Part shown: positions 9,856 to 19,745 of the stretch, piece after piece | Position numbering within the stretch: position 1 is the first letter of the stretch | Layout of the letters: every line of letters starts with the position of its first letter | From: JAVVEG01 sp032251455 | GTDB lineage: Bacteria > Pseudomonadota > Gammaproteobacteria > Pseudomonadales > Pseudohongiellaceae | Assembly: GCA_032251455.1 (NCBI GenBank) | Contig: JAVVEG010000001.1 | Coordinates: 1-64,000, forward strand | Reading direction: 5' to 3' | Length of the DNA stretch: 64,000 nucleotides | The notes under the pieces: model-generated | Told to the model about the DNA's origin: nothing | Databases searched by the model: none | What the model saw: the letters and a program-made list of their open reading frames with translations, nothing else | Program-made: the position numbers and the translations under genes

Positions 9856-12800
9856 ATGTTATCTCCCACCGTCGAAAACCTGCGCAAGACCATCGCACAG
9901 ATACGCCGTCGTCGCAGCCGCTTGCATATTCTGCAACAAACCACCCTTACGCTGACGGTTGGTCTGGTGCTGGTGCTGGTGCTGAGTCTGCTGGCCGCCT
10001 GGCTGGACCCTTCCCGTCTTGGCACATTCCTGTTGTTCCTGCTGCTGCTGGTTGGCATGGGTGGGTTGTTGCTGCGCCTGGTGGTGGTATTGGGAAGACG
10101 TCACCAGGATGATCGCTATCTGGCGCACTATGTCGAGGGCAGGATTCCAGATCTGGAGCAACGACTGCTCACATCGATGGAATTCAGTGATGAAGAATTT
10201 GTGTCCGGGCGCAAGGGGGTGTCACGGCAGTTCATTCAGCAACTCTGGGCAGATGCCGAAGCACATGTGCAGCAACAGCAGGTTCAGGTAGACAGGGTTA
10301 CCTATTCGCGAACCCCCTGGCTGAGTCTGGCATCGGCGGTGGCCTCCCTGGCTGTGGTCAGCCTGCTGTTTCTCAACTTTGACTCTCTGTTTCAGGCCGG
10401 AGTGCGGATAGCCTGGCCTTTCGCTTTGGCCCCGGAAACCTTGCCGGTCGCCGACAAACCTGCTCCGTTGCCAGTTGAAATCAGTGTCGAGCCTGGCGAT
10501 ATCTCCATGCAGCGCGGCGAATCTGCCACCATTACGGTGCGTGTTGCCAATGCCATGCCTGCCGATGTGCAGTTACGAATGCAGACAGACAATGTGAACT
10601 GGCAAAGTGCCACCATGCGTCAGGAAGGCTCCGGCAATGACAGTGCCAGTTACACCTATTTTCTGCCATCGGTGCAGGAGGACATGGTTTATTTTGTCAG
10701 TTTTGGAGAGCCGCAGGCACAGCACAGTTCCCAGCAATACCAGATTCAGCTGTACGATCTGCCAGCCGTTGAGCAGATTGATGTCACCTTTGATTATCCC
10801 GACTATACCGGCTTTGCTGATGGGGTCGAAGAAAACGGCGGGGATATGGTGGTACCGGAAGGCACACTGGTGGATTTGAACATCCAGTTCAACAAGCCTG
10901 TAGCCGAAGCCCTGCTGGAGTTCAGCAATCAGGAAGATGTCTATGAAAACCTGAGTCTGGATATTGATGGCAATATTGGCCGTGCCCGCTTCACGGTGAC
11001 TGCTGATACCAGTTATCGCATCAATGCCACTGACTTCGATCGGCTGCAGAGCAGAAACCCGGACGATTATTACGTGCGTGCCATACCGGATCAGCCGCCT
11101 GAGCTGGTGCTGCGCAGCCCTGGCAAGGATCAGGATGTCATGCCGCTGGAAGAAGTCGCTCTGGAGGTGCAGGCCAATGATGACTATGGTTTGAGTCAGT
11201 TTGCCCTGCATTACAGTGTGGTTGGTGCAGAGGAAGAATCGGTGGATTTCTTGCCGACGGAACAAACTCAGCAGATTGTCGGGACAGAACTTATCTACCT
11301 GGAAGACCTGAATGTCCAACCCGGTGATTTCGTCAGTTATTACCTGACGCTGGCAGACAACAACGGCTTGAATGGCCCCGTCGAGGTGGTGTCCGATATC
11401 TACTTTTTGCAGGTAATTCCAACTGATCAGGAATTTCGCCGCAGCAGCGGTGGCGGAGGTATGGGCCAGGGTGGTGGCGGTGGTGGTGATCGGGGCGACA
11501 GTAGCGCGCTGGTAACAGTACAGAAGGATATCATTGCCGCTACCTGGAAACTGCGGCAGCAGGCCAATAATCCACCCGACTCCTTTTCCACCGATATTGA
11601 TGTCATTGCCGAGGCTCAGAGGGAGGCAACACAACGTGCCGCAATGTCCATTGATCGTCTGGCCGAGCGCCTGAATTTTGCCGATGCCAGCTATGACAAT
11701 GCGGTCTTCAATCTGCAGCAGGCCATAGAGCAGATGAATCTGGCAGCGGCTGAACTGGACCTGGAACAACTCAATAGCGCACTTAAGCCCGAACAGGCGG
11801 CCTTGCAATACATCCTGCGTGCCGAAGCCGAAATCAACCGAACCAATATCAGCATGCAACAGGCTGGTGGTGGCGGTGGAGGTGGCGGGGGGCAGCAGGA
11901 ACGGGAGGATCTGCGTGAGCTGTTTGATATGGAGATGGGCCAGCGGGAAAACCGCTATGAAACGCCTCAAAGTGGTGGCGGTGCGGCCCAGAATAACAGC
12001 GAAGAGGCCAACAAGCTGGAAGAACTGGCCCGGCGTCAGGAAGGCCTGACCAGAGCCCAGCGCAATCTTTCCCGCCGTCTTGAAGATATGGCAGAAGAAC
12101 AACGCAGACGCGAACTGGAACGGCTTCGTCGTGAGCAGCAGCAGCTCAGCGAGGAAGTGGAACAACTGGCCCGGCAGATAGCGAATTCACAACAATCCAC
12201 ACCTGGGGGCGCACCTCAGGGAGCGCAATCAGGACAGCAGAGCAGCACCAGCAGTGAGTTGCAAAGAGCCGCCCAGCAGATGCAGGAAGCAGCTGCAACA
12301 GATTCACCCTCTATGGCTGCGGCCAGAAGTCAGCGCGCACTGGAAAGCCTGAGACAACAGCAACAGGCCATGAACCAGCAACAGGGCAATTCGGTGAATC
12401 AGTTGGCGCAAAACGTCAGTCGCCGTGGGCAGCAACTGGTACAGGAGCAGCGTGAGCTTGCGCAGCAGTTACAGGCCGCCAGCAGAGAACAGGGCCTGGG
12501 GCAGACACGTCAACAAGCGCGCAATGATGAACAGATGCAGGAATTGATGAGTCGTCAGCAGGCGCAGAGACGGGAGCTGGAAGAAATCGAGAAAATGTTG
12601 AGAGCCATCATTGCCCGGGGGGACAATGAAGATCAGCAACTGCTGTCTCAGGCTCAGGCAGCAAGCCGGGCAATCAGACCTATACGAGAGCAGATGGATA
12701 CCAGCAACCGGGTTCTCAACAACGGCATGGTAAACCTGTCGGCAGATCTGGAACGGGATATATCCGACTCCCTGGCAGGTCTTGGGCGTAATTTGAGGGC

Positions 12801-13718
12801 CCTCGGTTCAGCTCCGGGTTCGCAAGACCCGAGTGCAAATCCAGTGATGCAGGCTGCGCAGGATGCAGCCGAGTTGCGCGAACAGATTGAGGAGTTGCAA
12901 CGGCAGGCCCTGGCCTTGCAGGGTGGGGAGCCCTCTGCCGAAGGAGTGCCCCCGGTCAGTATTGCCGATATGCGGCAACGCCTGGCGCGATCGCAGGAAT
13001 TGGCTCAGAACTTGACCGAACAGTTGGCACAGCAACAAGCTCAGCAGGGTCAACTAGGTCAGCAAGGTCAGCAAGGTCAGCAAGGTCAGCAAGGTCAGCA
13101 AGGTCAGCGAGGTCAGCAAGGTCAGCAAGGTCAGCAAGGTCAGCAAGGTCAACAGGGTCAACAGGGTCAACAGGGTCAACAGGGTCAACAGGGTCAACAG
13201 GGTCAACAGGNNNNNNNNNNNNNNNNNNNNNNNNNNNNNNNNNNNNNNNNNNNNNNNNNNNNNNNNNNNNNNNNNNNNNNNNNNNNNNNNNNNNNNNNNN
13301 NNNNNNNNNNGGTCAACAGGGTCAACAGGGTCAACAGGGTCAACAGGGTCAACAGGGTCAACAGGGTCAACAACTGGCCGCCGGTGGTGGTCAACCTGGA
13401 TCGGATAGAGACGGTTTTGGCCTGGGGAGAATACCTGCGCCTGGGGAGCCGGTTGGTCTGGGTAATGCTCGGTCGATTCGTTCGGAACTGACCCGGCAAT
13501 CCATCGAATCCTTCCTGTCCCAGCCGGAATTGTTTGCCGCTTTGCTGCAACCCATTATCGAACTGGAAGGCCAGTTGCGTGCCCAGGCTGAATTGGAGCA
13601 AATTCAACGCAAGCTTTATTCGGTAACTGACGAAGCAGTCCCGGAACAGTATCGTAACCTGGTGGAAGAGTATTACCGGGTTTTATCTGATAGCAGGAGT
13701 CCGGCAGCGGCACCATAA
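9856..13718 (+). CDS. DUF4175/TIGR02302-like membrane protein with Gly-Gln repeat tail (interrupted by gap)
   Basis: First gene of the MoxR/VWA operon, with more than 1,250 residues. Three membrane segments occupy about residues 30-180, followed by a large extracytoplasmic part. Beta-rich segments reach to about residue 530, then come a Gly-rich linker, helical and coiled-coil Gln/Glu/Arg-rich stretches from about residue 560, a second Gly run near 671 and a long GQQ repeat from 13048. This matches the description of DUF4175/TIGR02302 proteins: N-terminal membrane helices and a Gly/Gln low-complexity C-terminus. The 100-N gap at 13211 breaks the frame. Reading resumes in frame from 13311 as GQQ repeats, and the C-terminal region QPELFAALLQPIIELEGQL runs to the stop at 13716-13718. 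The function is unknown; an envelope scaffold is inferred. Confidence 0.85.
13048..13373 (+). repeat. 9-bp tandem repeat encoding Gly-Gln-Gln, collapsed around a gap
   Basis: Before the gap there are 18 consecutive nine-base units starting at 13048, almost all encoding GQQ (one GQL and one GQR variant). After it, seven more occupy 13311-13373. The first block uses mostly GGT-CAG-CAA, and from about 13147 the units switch to GGT-CAA-CAG, so the array looks like two separate expansions. The true copy number is unknown because the assembly failed here. The frames on the two sides agree only if the real gap length leaves a remainder of 2 on division by 3. Confidence 0.95.
13211..13310. other. Assembly gap (100 N) inside the GQQ repeat
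   Basis: A run of exactly 100 N flanked on both sides by the same 9-bp repeat, so it is a repeat-collapse gap rather than a random break. Taken literally, 100 bases would shift the frame and produce a false VNR-repeat tail ending at 13491. Confidence 0.98.
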
Positions 13719-13721
13719 ACC

Positions 13722-16031
13722 ATGAGATTTTTCCTGGATCAGTATTACCTGGAGGCAATCCAAGATGGGCGATTCTCATTTGCCTATGCCATCAGCCCGT
13801 GGCTTGCCTTGCTTATTGTTATTGCCATTATCGCCCTTAGCTGGGGTATGTATCGCAAGACCACACGAGCCTTGAGCGGAGGCTGGAAAACATTTTTCAT
13901 CAGTTTGCGCTCGGTGGTTATGATACTTATTTTTCTGTGTCTGTTGCGCCCGATTGTCACCCTGCATGAAGTCACGCCCCAGGAGACCTATCTGGCAGTT
14001 CTGATGGATGACTCGCAAAGCATGTCCATCGCCGACATGCCTTCCGGGAAAACCCGGCAACAGGTGGTCAGTGAGCAACTTTATGGTGATAACGGTGTGC
14101 TGGCCAGACTGGGAGAGTCCTTTCAGGTCAGAAATTTCCGGTTCGATAAAGCCACGGGAAGAATTACCGATATCGATTCCCTGACCCGTAGCGGCAATGC
14201 TTCCTCCATTGACCAGGCTCTGCAGTATGTTGATGAACAACTGGGTGGGCTGGCCCTGGGTGGGATTGTACTGATCAGTGATGGCGCTGATAACGGGTCA
14301 TTTGACCCGGTATCGACAGCTCGCGATCTTGGTGCCCGGGAGATACCTGTTTTTGCTGTGGGCGTGGGTCAGGAACAGATTCCCCGGGATATTGGCATTG
14401 AACAGGTGGAAGCTGCCAGAACGGTACTCGATGGCACGGTGTTTAACCTGGGTGTCACCGTCAGTCAACAAGGTTATCAGGGCAGGGAAGTTGTCTTGCA
14501 GGTTGTTGATGGCGATACGATCGCCGCCAGCAGAACCATCGTGCTGGACAGTGATGGCACGGCCCGCCGCTATGACATGGAGCTGAGTCCCGAGAGAAAG
14601 GAGCCGATTGTCTACGAGTTGCAAATCAGCATCCAGGCCGATGAAATAGTTCCGCAAAACAACAGCTATCAATTCCTGGTGGATAATTCAGATCGCCCTG
14701 CTCTGGATATTCTTTATGTCGATGGCCACCCGCGCAATGAGTACAAGTTCATCCGTCGTGCTGCAGAAAACGATCAGAGCTTGCGCATAGCCAGTTACCT
14801 GCAGACCGGTCCCGGCAAGTTTTATCGGCAAGGGGTCAATTCTGCACTTGAGCTCAATAGCGGTTTCCCGGCTTCCCGGGAAGACCTCTACCAGTACGAA
14901 GCCCTTCTTCTGGGAGATATTCCCCGCGATTTCTTCAATGAGGATCAACTGCAGATGATCCAGGATTTTGTTGCCGAGCGCGGTGGCGGACTTCTGGTCA
15001 GTGGCATGCTGGAAGACTCCTATGTCAATAGCCGCATCGCTGATATTCTTCCAGTAAGCCTGATCAGCAGCACAATGCTTCCGCAGTATCTGCAAGGAGG
15101 AATCAGGCGCGGTTCTCATCTTACCGGTGAGATGTTTACCCCCCGATTCACTGCTGCTGGTGAGTTTTCCGATTTGCTGCGGCTCGACAGTGATGATTTC
15201 GTGAATCGTCAACGCTGGCAGCAGATGCCTGATTTACAGGGAATTTATATCACAGGCAGGGCAAAACCTGGAGCTACGGTATTGTTGGAGCATCCGTCTT
15301 TGCAATACCAGAATCAAGCTGTACCGGTGCTGGCGACACAACGCTATGGCAGTGGCCGCAGCATGTTCCTGGGTACGGCCAGTACCTGGCGCTGGCAAAT
15401 GCTGATGCCATCAGAGGATGCTTCGCATGAGGTTCTCTGGCGTCAGTTTTTGCGTTGGTTATCCGTTTCAGCCATGGATCGTATCAATATTGAATTTGAT
15501 CGCGAGTTCTATAACGCGGGTGACACCGTCAATGTCAAAGCCACTGTGCGGAATCCCCGGTTTGAACTGGATAACAATGCTTCCGTTTGGTTGCAGCTCA
15601 ATTCACCCTCCCTCCAGGTTGTGGACAATGCCATGAGTTGGGATATAGAAGAAGATGGCGTGTATCGGAGCAGTTTCGTGGTGGAGGAAGAGGGGGTTTA
15701 CAAGCTGCTGGTCGATGTGGCCTCGGCGGCCGCCGAAGCCAATCCGGAAGCCATGGAACGCCAGGCAGCCCTGGTGGTCACACCGTCCCTGCGGGAATAC
15801 ACCAGGGCCGGAAGGGATACTGGCTTGTTGACCCGGATTGCCGAAGCCAGCGCGGGCAAATACTTCAATGCCAGCCAACTGGCTCAGTTGCCGGCAGAAA
15901 TAAAACATACGCCAAATGCCTGGACCAGAGAAATCCAGCAGGATATCTGGAATTCACCCTGGTTGCTGGCCTTGCTTGTCCTTTTGTTGTGCATTGAGTG
16001 GGTGGCCAGGCGCCTCAAGGGGTTGTCATGA
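13722..16031 (+). CDS. Membrane protein with VWA and GATase-like domains
   Basis: A 769-residue second member of the operon, starting 3 bases after the DUF4175 stop. Two N-terminal membrane helices (about residues 24-44 and 57-80) lead into a von Willebrand A domain with metal-site motif D96-x-S98-x-S100 and a later LISDGADNG strand. A Rossmann/GATase-1-like region follows (LDILYVDGHPRNEYKFIRRA and GGGLLVSGMLEDSY), then a beta-rich segment and a C-terminal helix (LLALLVLLLCIEW). This arrangement is common for large proteins encoded next to MoxR and DUF58 genes. The stop overlaps the next start as ATGA. It probably presents the VWA domain to the periplasm; the role is inferred. Confidence 0.8.
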   Translation: MRFFLDQYYLEAIQDGRFSFAYAISPWLALLIVIAIIALSWGMYRKTTRALSGGWKTFFISLRSVVMILIFLCLLRPIVTLHEVTPQETYLAVLMDDSQSMSIADMPSGKTRQQVVSEQLYGDNGVLARLGESFQVRNFRFDKATGRITDIDSLTRSGNASSIDQALQYVDEQLGGLALGGIVLISDGADNGSFDPVSTARDLGAREIPVFAVGVGQEQIPRDIGIEQVEAARTVLDGTVFNLGVTVSQQGYQGREVVLQVVDGDTIAASRTIVLDSDGTARRYDMELSPERKEPIVYELQISIQADEIVPQNNSYQFLVDNSDRPALDILYVDGHPRNEYKFIRRAAENDQSLRIASYLQTGPGKFYRQGVNSALELNSGFPASREDLYQYEALLLGDIPRDFFNEDQLQMIQDFVAERGGGLLVSGMLEDSYVNSRIADILPVSLISSTMLPQYLQGGIRRGSHLTGEMFTPRFTAAGEFSDLLRLDSDDFVNRQRWQQMPDLQGIYITGRAKPGATVLLEHPSLQYQNQAVPVLATQRYGSGRSMFLGTASTWRWQMLMPSEDASHEVLWRQFLRWLSVSAMDRINIEFDREFYNAGDTVNVKATVRNPRFELDNNASVWLQLNSPSLQVVDNAMSWDIEEDGVYRSSFVVEEEGVYKLLVDVASAAAEANPEAMERQAALVVTPSLREYTRAGRDTGLLTRIAEASAGKYFNASQLAQLPAEIKHTPNAWTREIQQDIWNSPWLLALLVLLLCIEWVARRLKGLS

Positions 16032-17074
16032 TGCTGCGCCTGCTGTCGATCTTGTTTCCTGCCATTTTCAGTGTTGCTGTGTTTGCACAGTCTGATGCTT
16101 CCAGAGATGGTGAGGATCAGGCTTATTTCAGAAATCAGACGGATACCACAAAGTTCATGCTGGTCATTACTGGCGCTGCAGCCTCAGAGGAGATTCGGCA
16201 GCGTTTTCAAACCTGGGCTTTCTCCTTGCAGGATGTCCTTGTAGAACAGTATGCCTATGCGGCTGACAATGTCATTCTGCTGATGGATGATGGCCGTGCC
16301 GATGACAAGCAGAGATCGCCGACAGGCAGTTCACGCCGTAATGACATTGAAAAGCATCTGCAGCTCTTGTATGAGAAATCATCTCCTGGAGATCAGGTCG
16401 GCATTTTTCTGATCGGACATGGTTCAGGTTCTGCCACGGGTTCTGCCGCGAAATTCAATATTGTGGGTCCTGATATCACCGGGACAGAATTTGCCGGTTT
16501 GCTGGAGAATTTTAGGGATCGGGATATGGTCATCATAAATACCAGCAGTGCGAGCTTTGAGTTCACGCAACAGCTGGCGGGTATCGGCAGAGTGCTGGTG
16601 TCCGCTACCCGTTCCAGGGCCGAACGGTTTGATCCGGTTTTTGCGGGTTACTTCATTGAGGCATTGGCAGACCGCAAAGGTGACCGTGACAAGAACAATC
16701 GGGTCTCGGTTCTGGAGGCTCTCATCTATGCTCAGCAGTTGGTGGCGGGCTGGTACGAAGAGCAGGGACGGCTTGCCACGGAACATGCGGTGCTTGATGA
16801 CAATGGTGATGGCATGTTTGTGCTTGAGCCGGGTCAGGATGCTGCCGATGGCAGCCTGGCCGAAATCGCCTACTTTGATACCCTGACCGCGAGCATACAG
16901 AAACAGTCACAGCAGGCACAGCAGCTTCAGGTTCAGATGCAGGAACTTGAGCGCGAAATCTTCCTATTGCGCAATCGCAAGGCGGATTTTCTTGAGCAAG
17001 ATTACTGGAATCGCCTGGAAGCCTTGTTGATCGATCTGGCATTGACCACGGAGAGATACAATGAATTACCCTAA
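16028..17074 (+). CDS. Secreted caspase/C13-like protein lacking the catalytic cysteine
   Basis: A 348-residue protein with a signal peptide cleaved near AVFAQ (ATG 16028, overlapping the previous stop as ATGA). The fold is suggested by the strand and His-Gly motif FLIGHGSG (H131) and by the strand MVIINTSSAS, which occupies the position where caspase/legumain-like peptidases carry their cysteine. The mature protein contains no cysteine at all, so it should be inactive as a peptidase. An EF-hand-like loop (DRDKNNRVSVLE) and LDDNGDG suggest Ca2+ binding. The C-terminus is a predicted coiled coil (about residues 288-320). It may act as a binding or scaffold subunit of the MoxR/VWA system. The fold assignment is by motif only. 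Confidence 0.65.
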   Translation: MMLRLLSILFPAIFSVAVFAQSDASRDGEDQAYFRNQTDTTKFMLVITGAAASEEIRQRFQTWAFSLQDVLVEQYAYAADNVILLMDDGRADDKQRSPTGSSRRNDIEKHLQLLYEKSSPGDQVGIFLIGHGSGSATGSAAKFNIVGPDITGTEFAGLLENFRDRDMVIINTSSASFEFTQQLAGIGRVLVSATRSRAERFDPVFAGYFIEALADRKGDRDKNNRVSVLEALIYAQQLVAGWYEEQGRLATEHAVLDDNGDGMFVLEPGQDAADGSLAEIAYFDTLTASIQKQSQQAQQLQVQMQELEREIFLLRNRKADFLEQDYWNRLEALLIDLALTTERYNELP

Positions 17075-19745
17075 GCTCCTGTTTATATTGTTGCTTTCAA
17101 TGGCCACGGTGTTTCAGTCCCAGGTTTTGCTGGCAGCAGACAACCCTGCGCCCGAAACACAATCCGATTTTGAACAGGCCCGCCTGCTTGCAGGCAGGGG
17201 ATCCTATCTTGCGGCTATCGAGTTATATCGCAGAGTGGATGGTTTTCAGCGGGACCAGGCAATCATTGAGGCCAGCCGCGCTCATTGGTTGATCGGTCAA
17301 CTTGAGGAGGCCGAAAATATCTGTCGTGAGGCCATCAACGGGGATTACGCTGCTTCACCCTTGATCAGTACACAGCTGGCCGAGGTGCTGCGTTCAACAG
17401 GCCGTGCGGCAGAGGCGCTGGAAGTCCTGTCGGCGGTGATTGAGCCAGGGTCGGCGCCGGTCAGGTCATTGGTTCAGTATGGCAGCCTGCTGCAGTTCCT
17501 CGGCAGAAAGCAGGAGTCACTCAGCTATTTGAATGAGGCGCACAGCCGGTACCTGGCGGGTCAGGTGTTTGATGCGGAAGAGATAGCCATGGTTGCTCTT
17601 GGCAACTGGCTGGCTGACCGTTTCCATGACGCCAATTCACTGTTCAGTGAAGCGGTCAGGATTGATCCGATGAACCATGAAGCCCAGGTGTTGTGGGGCA
17701 ATCTGTTCATGGAAAAATTCAATAACCCCGATGCGCAGCGCTCCTACGCCGAGGTGCTGGAGAATAACCGCCGCTATGTTCCCGCCCTGCTTGGCATGGC
17801 CAAAATCAGCAACCCGGAAATGACCTTGCAGCGCATTCTGGATATCAACCCTGCCTATGTTCCCGCCCTGGAAGAGTTTGGCAATTTGCTGATACAGAAC
17901 AACCGTATCGAGGAAGGCAGCCGTTTTCTGCAGGAAGCCCTGCTGATCAATCCACAATCGATACGTGCGCTGTCTATCCTGGCTGCTCAGGATGCCATGC
18001 ATGAACGCATGGATGACTACCAGGCCAGGGAAAATCAGATCAATGCCTTTAGCCCGGATAATGCGGTATTTTATACCGATATCGGAGAAATCTTTGGCAA
18101 TAACTATCGCTTCACCGAAGCGGTTGAATATACCCGCAAAGCCATAGCTGCTGACCCGACCTACTGGCGTGGTCATACCATCCTGGGTTCAAATCTGGTC
18201 AGGCTCGGTCTGGAAGAGGAAGGCAAAAGGCATCTTGAGCTGGCCTTTGCCAATGACCCCTTCAATGTGCTGACCTCCAACCTCCTGCAGGTGTTTGACA
18301 CCCTGGAAGGTTACGCTACTCTGGAAAGTGAGCATTTCCGGGTGAACATGAGCCCGCGGGATGCGGAAATTCTCTGGCCTTATTTCGAACCCCTGCTGGA
18401 AGAAAGCTGGGATACCCTGACGGCAAAATACGGTTTTGAGCCTGAGGTGCCAGTATTGATCCAGGTCTTTGAAAATACCGAAGACTTTGCAGTGCGCTCG
18501 GTAGGTCTGCCGGATATCGGCCCATTGGTTGGTATCTGTTTCGGCAAGGTGGTCACCTTGATTTCACCGGATACACTGAGCGCCAACTGGCAGGAAATTC
18601 TCTGGCATGAGCTGGTTCATGTGTTTACCCTGCAGATGACCAACAACAGAATGCCGCGCTGGCTTTCTGAAGGGATTTCGGTGTGGGAAGAACATGAGGC
18701 ACGCCCTGAATGGGGGCGCAGGCAAGGGCTTGATCTGGTGCGTGCTGCCCGGGACAACAAACTGTTGCCGGTGGCAGAGCTCAATTCCGGCTTCACCAAC
18801 GCAGGCTCAAGTGCCGATCTGGGGTTTGCCTATTTCCAGTCCTATCTGGTCGTTGACTATATAGCCAGGGAATTTGGTTTTGAGTCCCTGCGCAATCTGG
18901 TGCAGGAATATGCTTTTATCCGTACGGAAGACGAGATGTTCCAGAATGTATTCGACCAGTCTCTGGAGGTTTTCAACGAGGGCTTCATGGCCTGGATCGA
19001 CAGGCGGGTTGAAGAGATCAATGTCTATGTCCATACCGAGGATGCTCCCGATGAAGGCGCGGGGCATGGGCACGGAGTGAGGGAGAATTCCAGTGCTGTG
19101 TTGGCTGAACTGTACAACAATGCTTCGCTGAAACAACATATGCGGCAGAGAATACAATCTGAACCGAGAGATTTTCAGGCACATCTGCAACTGGGCATCG
19201 TGTTGTTCAAGGAAGAAAACTATCAGGACGCAGAAGTGCACCTGAGCACGGCACATGAGTTGTTGCCGGATTATTCGGGATACCCCAGCCCTCCCCTGGT
19301 TTTATCCCAGCTTTACGAGGCCCAGGGGCGCGAGCAAGCCAGGCAGGAACAACTGGAGGTGTTGCTGCAGAACCAGCAGCATGATTATGAGTCAGCGTTG
19401 ACGCTGGCCAATCTCTCCCTGGCAGAAACCCAGTTTGAACAGGCTGAATATTATGTGCAAAGAGCGCTGGCAGTTGATCCTTACCGGCTGGATGTCCACC
19501 GGGTTGCTGCCGAGCTGGCAAACAGGCTTGCCGATACAGGCGCAGCGGTAAGAGAGCATGAGATACTGGTGCGTCTGGATCAGACAGATCCAGTGGTTGT
19601 GCGCACCGATCTGGCCCGGGCCTACCTGAATAATGGTCAGCCTGATGAGGCCAGGTACAGTGTTTTACGGGCTTTGGAAATCGCGCCCAGTTATCCCCAG
19701 GCACAAAAGGTATTGCTGGAGTCTCTCAATGCAAGTTCGAACTGA
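17061..19745 (+). CDS. Secreted TPR protein with embedded peptidase-MA-like (HExxH) domain
   Basis: An 894-residue protein with an N-terminal signal peptide (LLFILLLSMATVFQSQVLLA). TPR-like helical repeats fill residues 40-400 and about 690-890. Between them lies a zinc metallopeptidase domain of the gluzincin/peptidase-MA type: H516-E-L-V-H520 in EILWHELVHVFTLQ, followed by the downstream glutamate in RWLSEGISVWEE. The domain looks catalytically intact. The start overlaps the previous gene by 14 bases. TPR arrays bind peptide partners, so a periplasmic protease or chaperone that acts on, or is held by, the other operon products is a reasonable inference. Confidence 0.8.
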   Translation: MNYPKLLFILLLSMATVFQSQVLLAADNPAPETQSDFEQARLLAGRGSYLAAIELYRRVDGFQRDQAIIEASRAHWLIGQLEEAENICREAINGDYAASPLISTQLAEVLRSTGRAAEALEVLSAVIEPGSAPVRSLVQYGSLLQFLGRKQESLSYLNEAHSRYLAGQVFDAEEIAMVALGNWLADRFHDANSLFSEAVRIDPMNHEAQVLWGNLFMEKFNNPDAQRSYAEVLENNRRYVPALLGMAKISNPEMTLQRILDINPAYVPALEEFGNLLIQNNRIEEGSRFLQEALLINPQSIRALSILAAQDAMHERMDDYQARENQINAFSPDNAVFYTDIGEIFGNNYRFTEAVEYTRKAIAADPTYWRGHTILGSNLVRLGLEEEGKRHLELAFANDPFNVLTSNLLQVFDTLEGYATLESEHFRVNMSPRDAEILWPYFEPLLEESWDTLTAKYGFEPEVPVLIQVFENTEDFAVRSVGLPDIGPLVGICFGKVVTLISPDTLSANWQEILWHELVHVFTLQMTNNRMPRWLSEGISVWEEHEARPEWGRRQGLDLVRAARDNKLLPVAELNSGFTNAGSSADLGFAYFQSYLVVDYIAREFGFESLRNLVQEYAFIRTEDEMFQNVFDQSLEVFNEGFMAWIDRRVEEINVYVHTEDAPDEGAGHGHGVRENSSAVLAELYNNASLKQHMRQRIQSEPRDFQAHLQLGIVLFKEENYQDAEVHLSTAHELLPDYSGYPSPPLVLSQLYEAQGREQARQEQLEVLLQNQQHDYESALTLANLSLAETQFEQAEYYVQRALAVDPYRLDVHRVAAELANRLADTGAAVREHEILVRLDQTDPVVVRTDLARAYLNNGQPDEARYSVLRALEIAPSYPQAQKVLLESLNASSN

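Noticed and set aside
10573..12165. A 530-codon open frame opposite the DUF4175 gene
   Set aside because: It lies entirely antisense to a gene with clear coding structure. Its long frame is a product of repeated codon patterns on the sense strand, and it has no family features.
13311..13491. A continued frame after the gap encoding VNR repeats
   Set aside because: It appears only if the 100-N placeholder is counted as real length. The correct frame after the gap is GQQ followed by the DUF4175 C-terminus.
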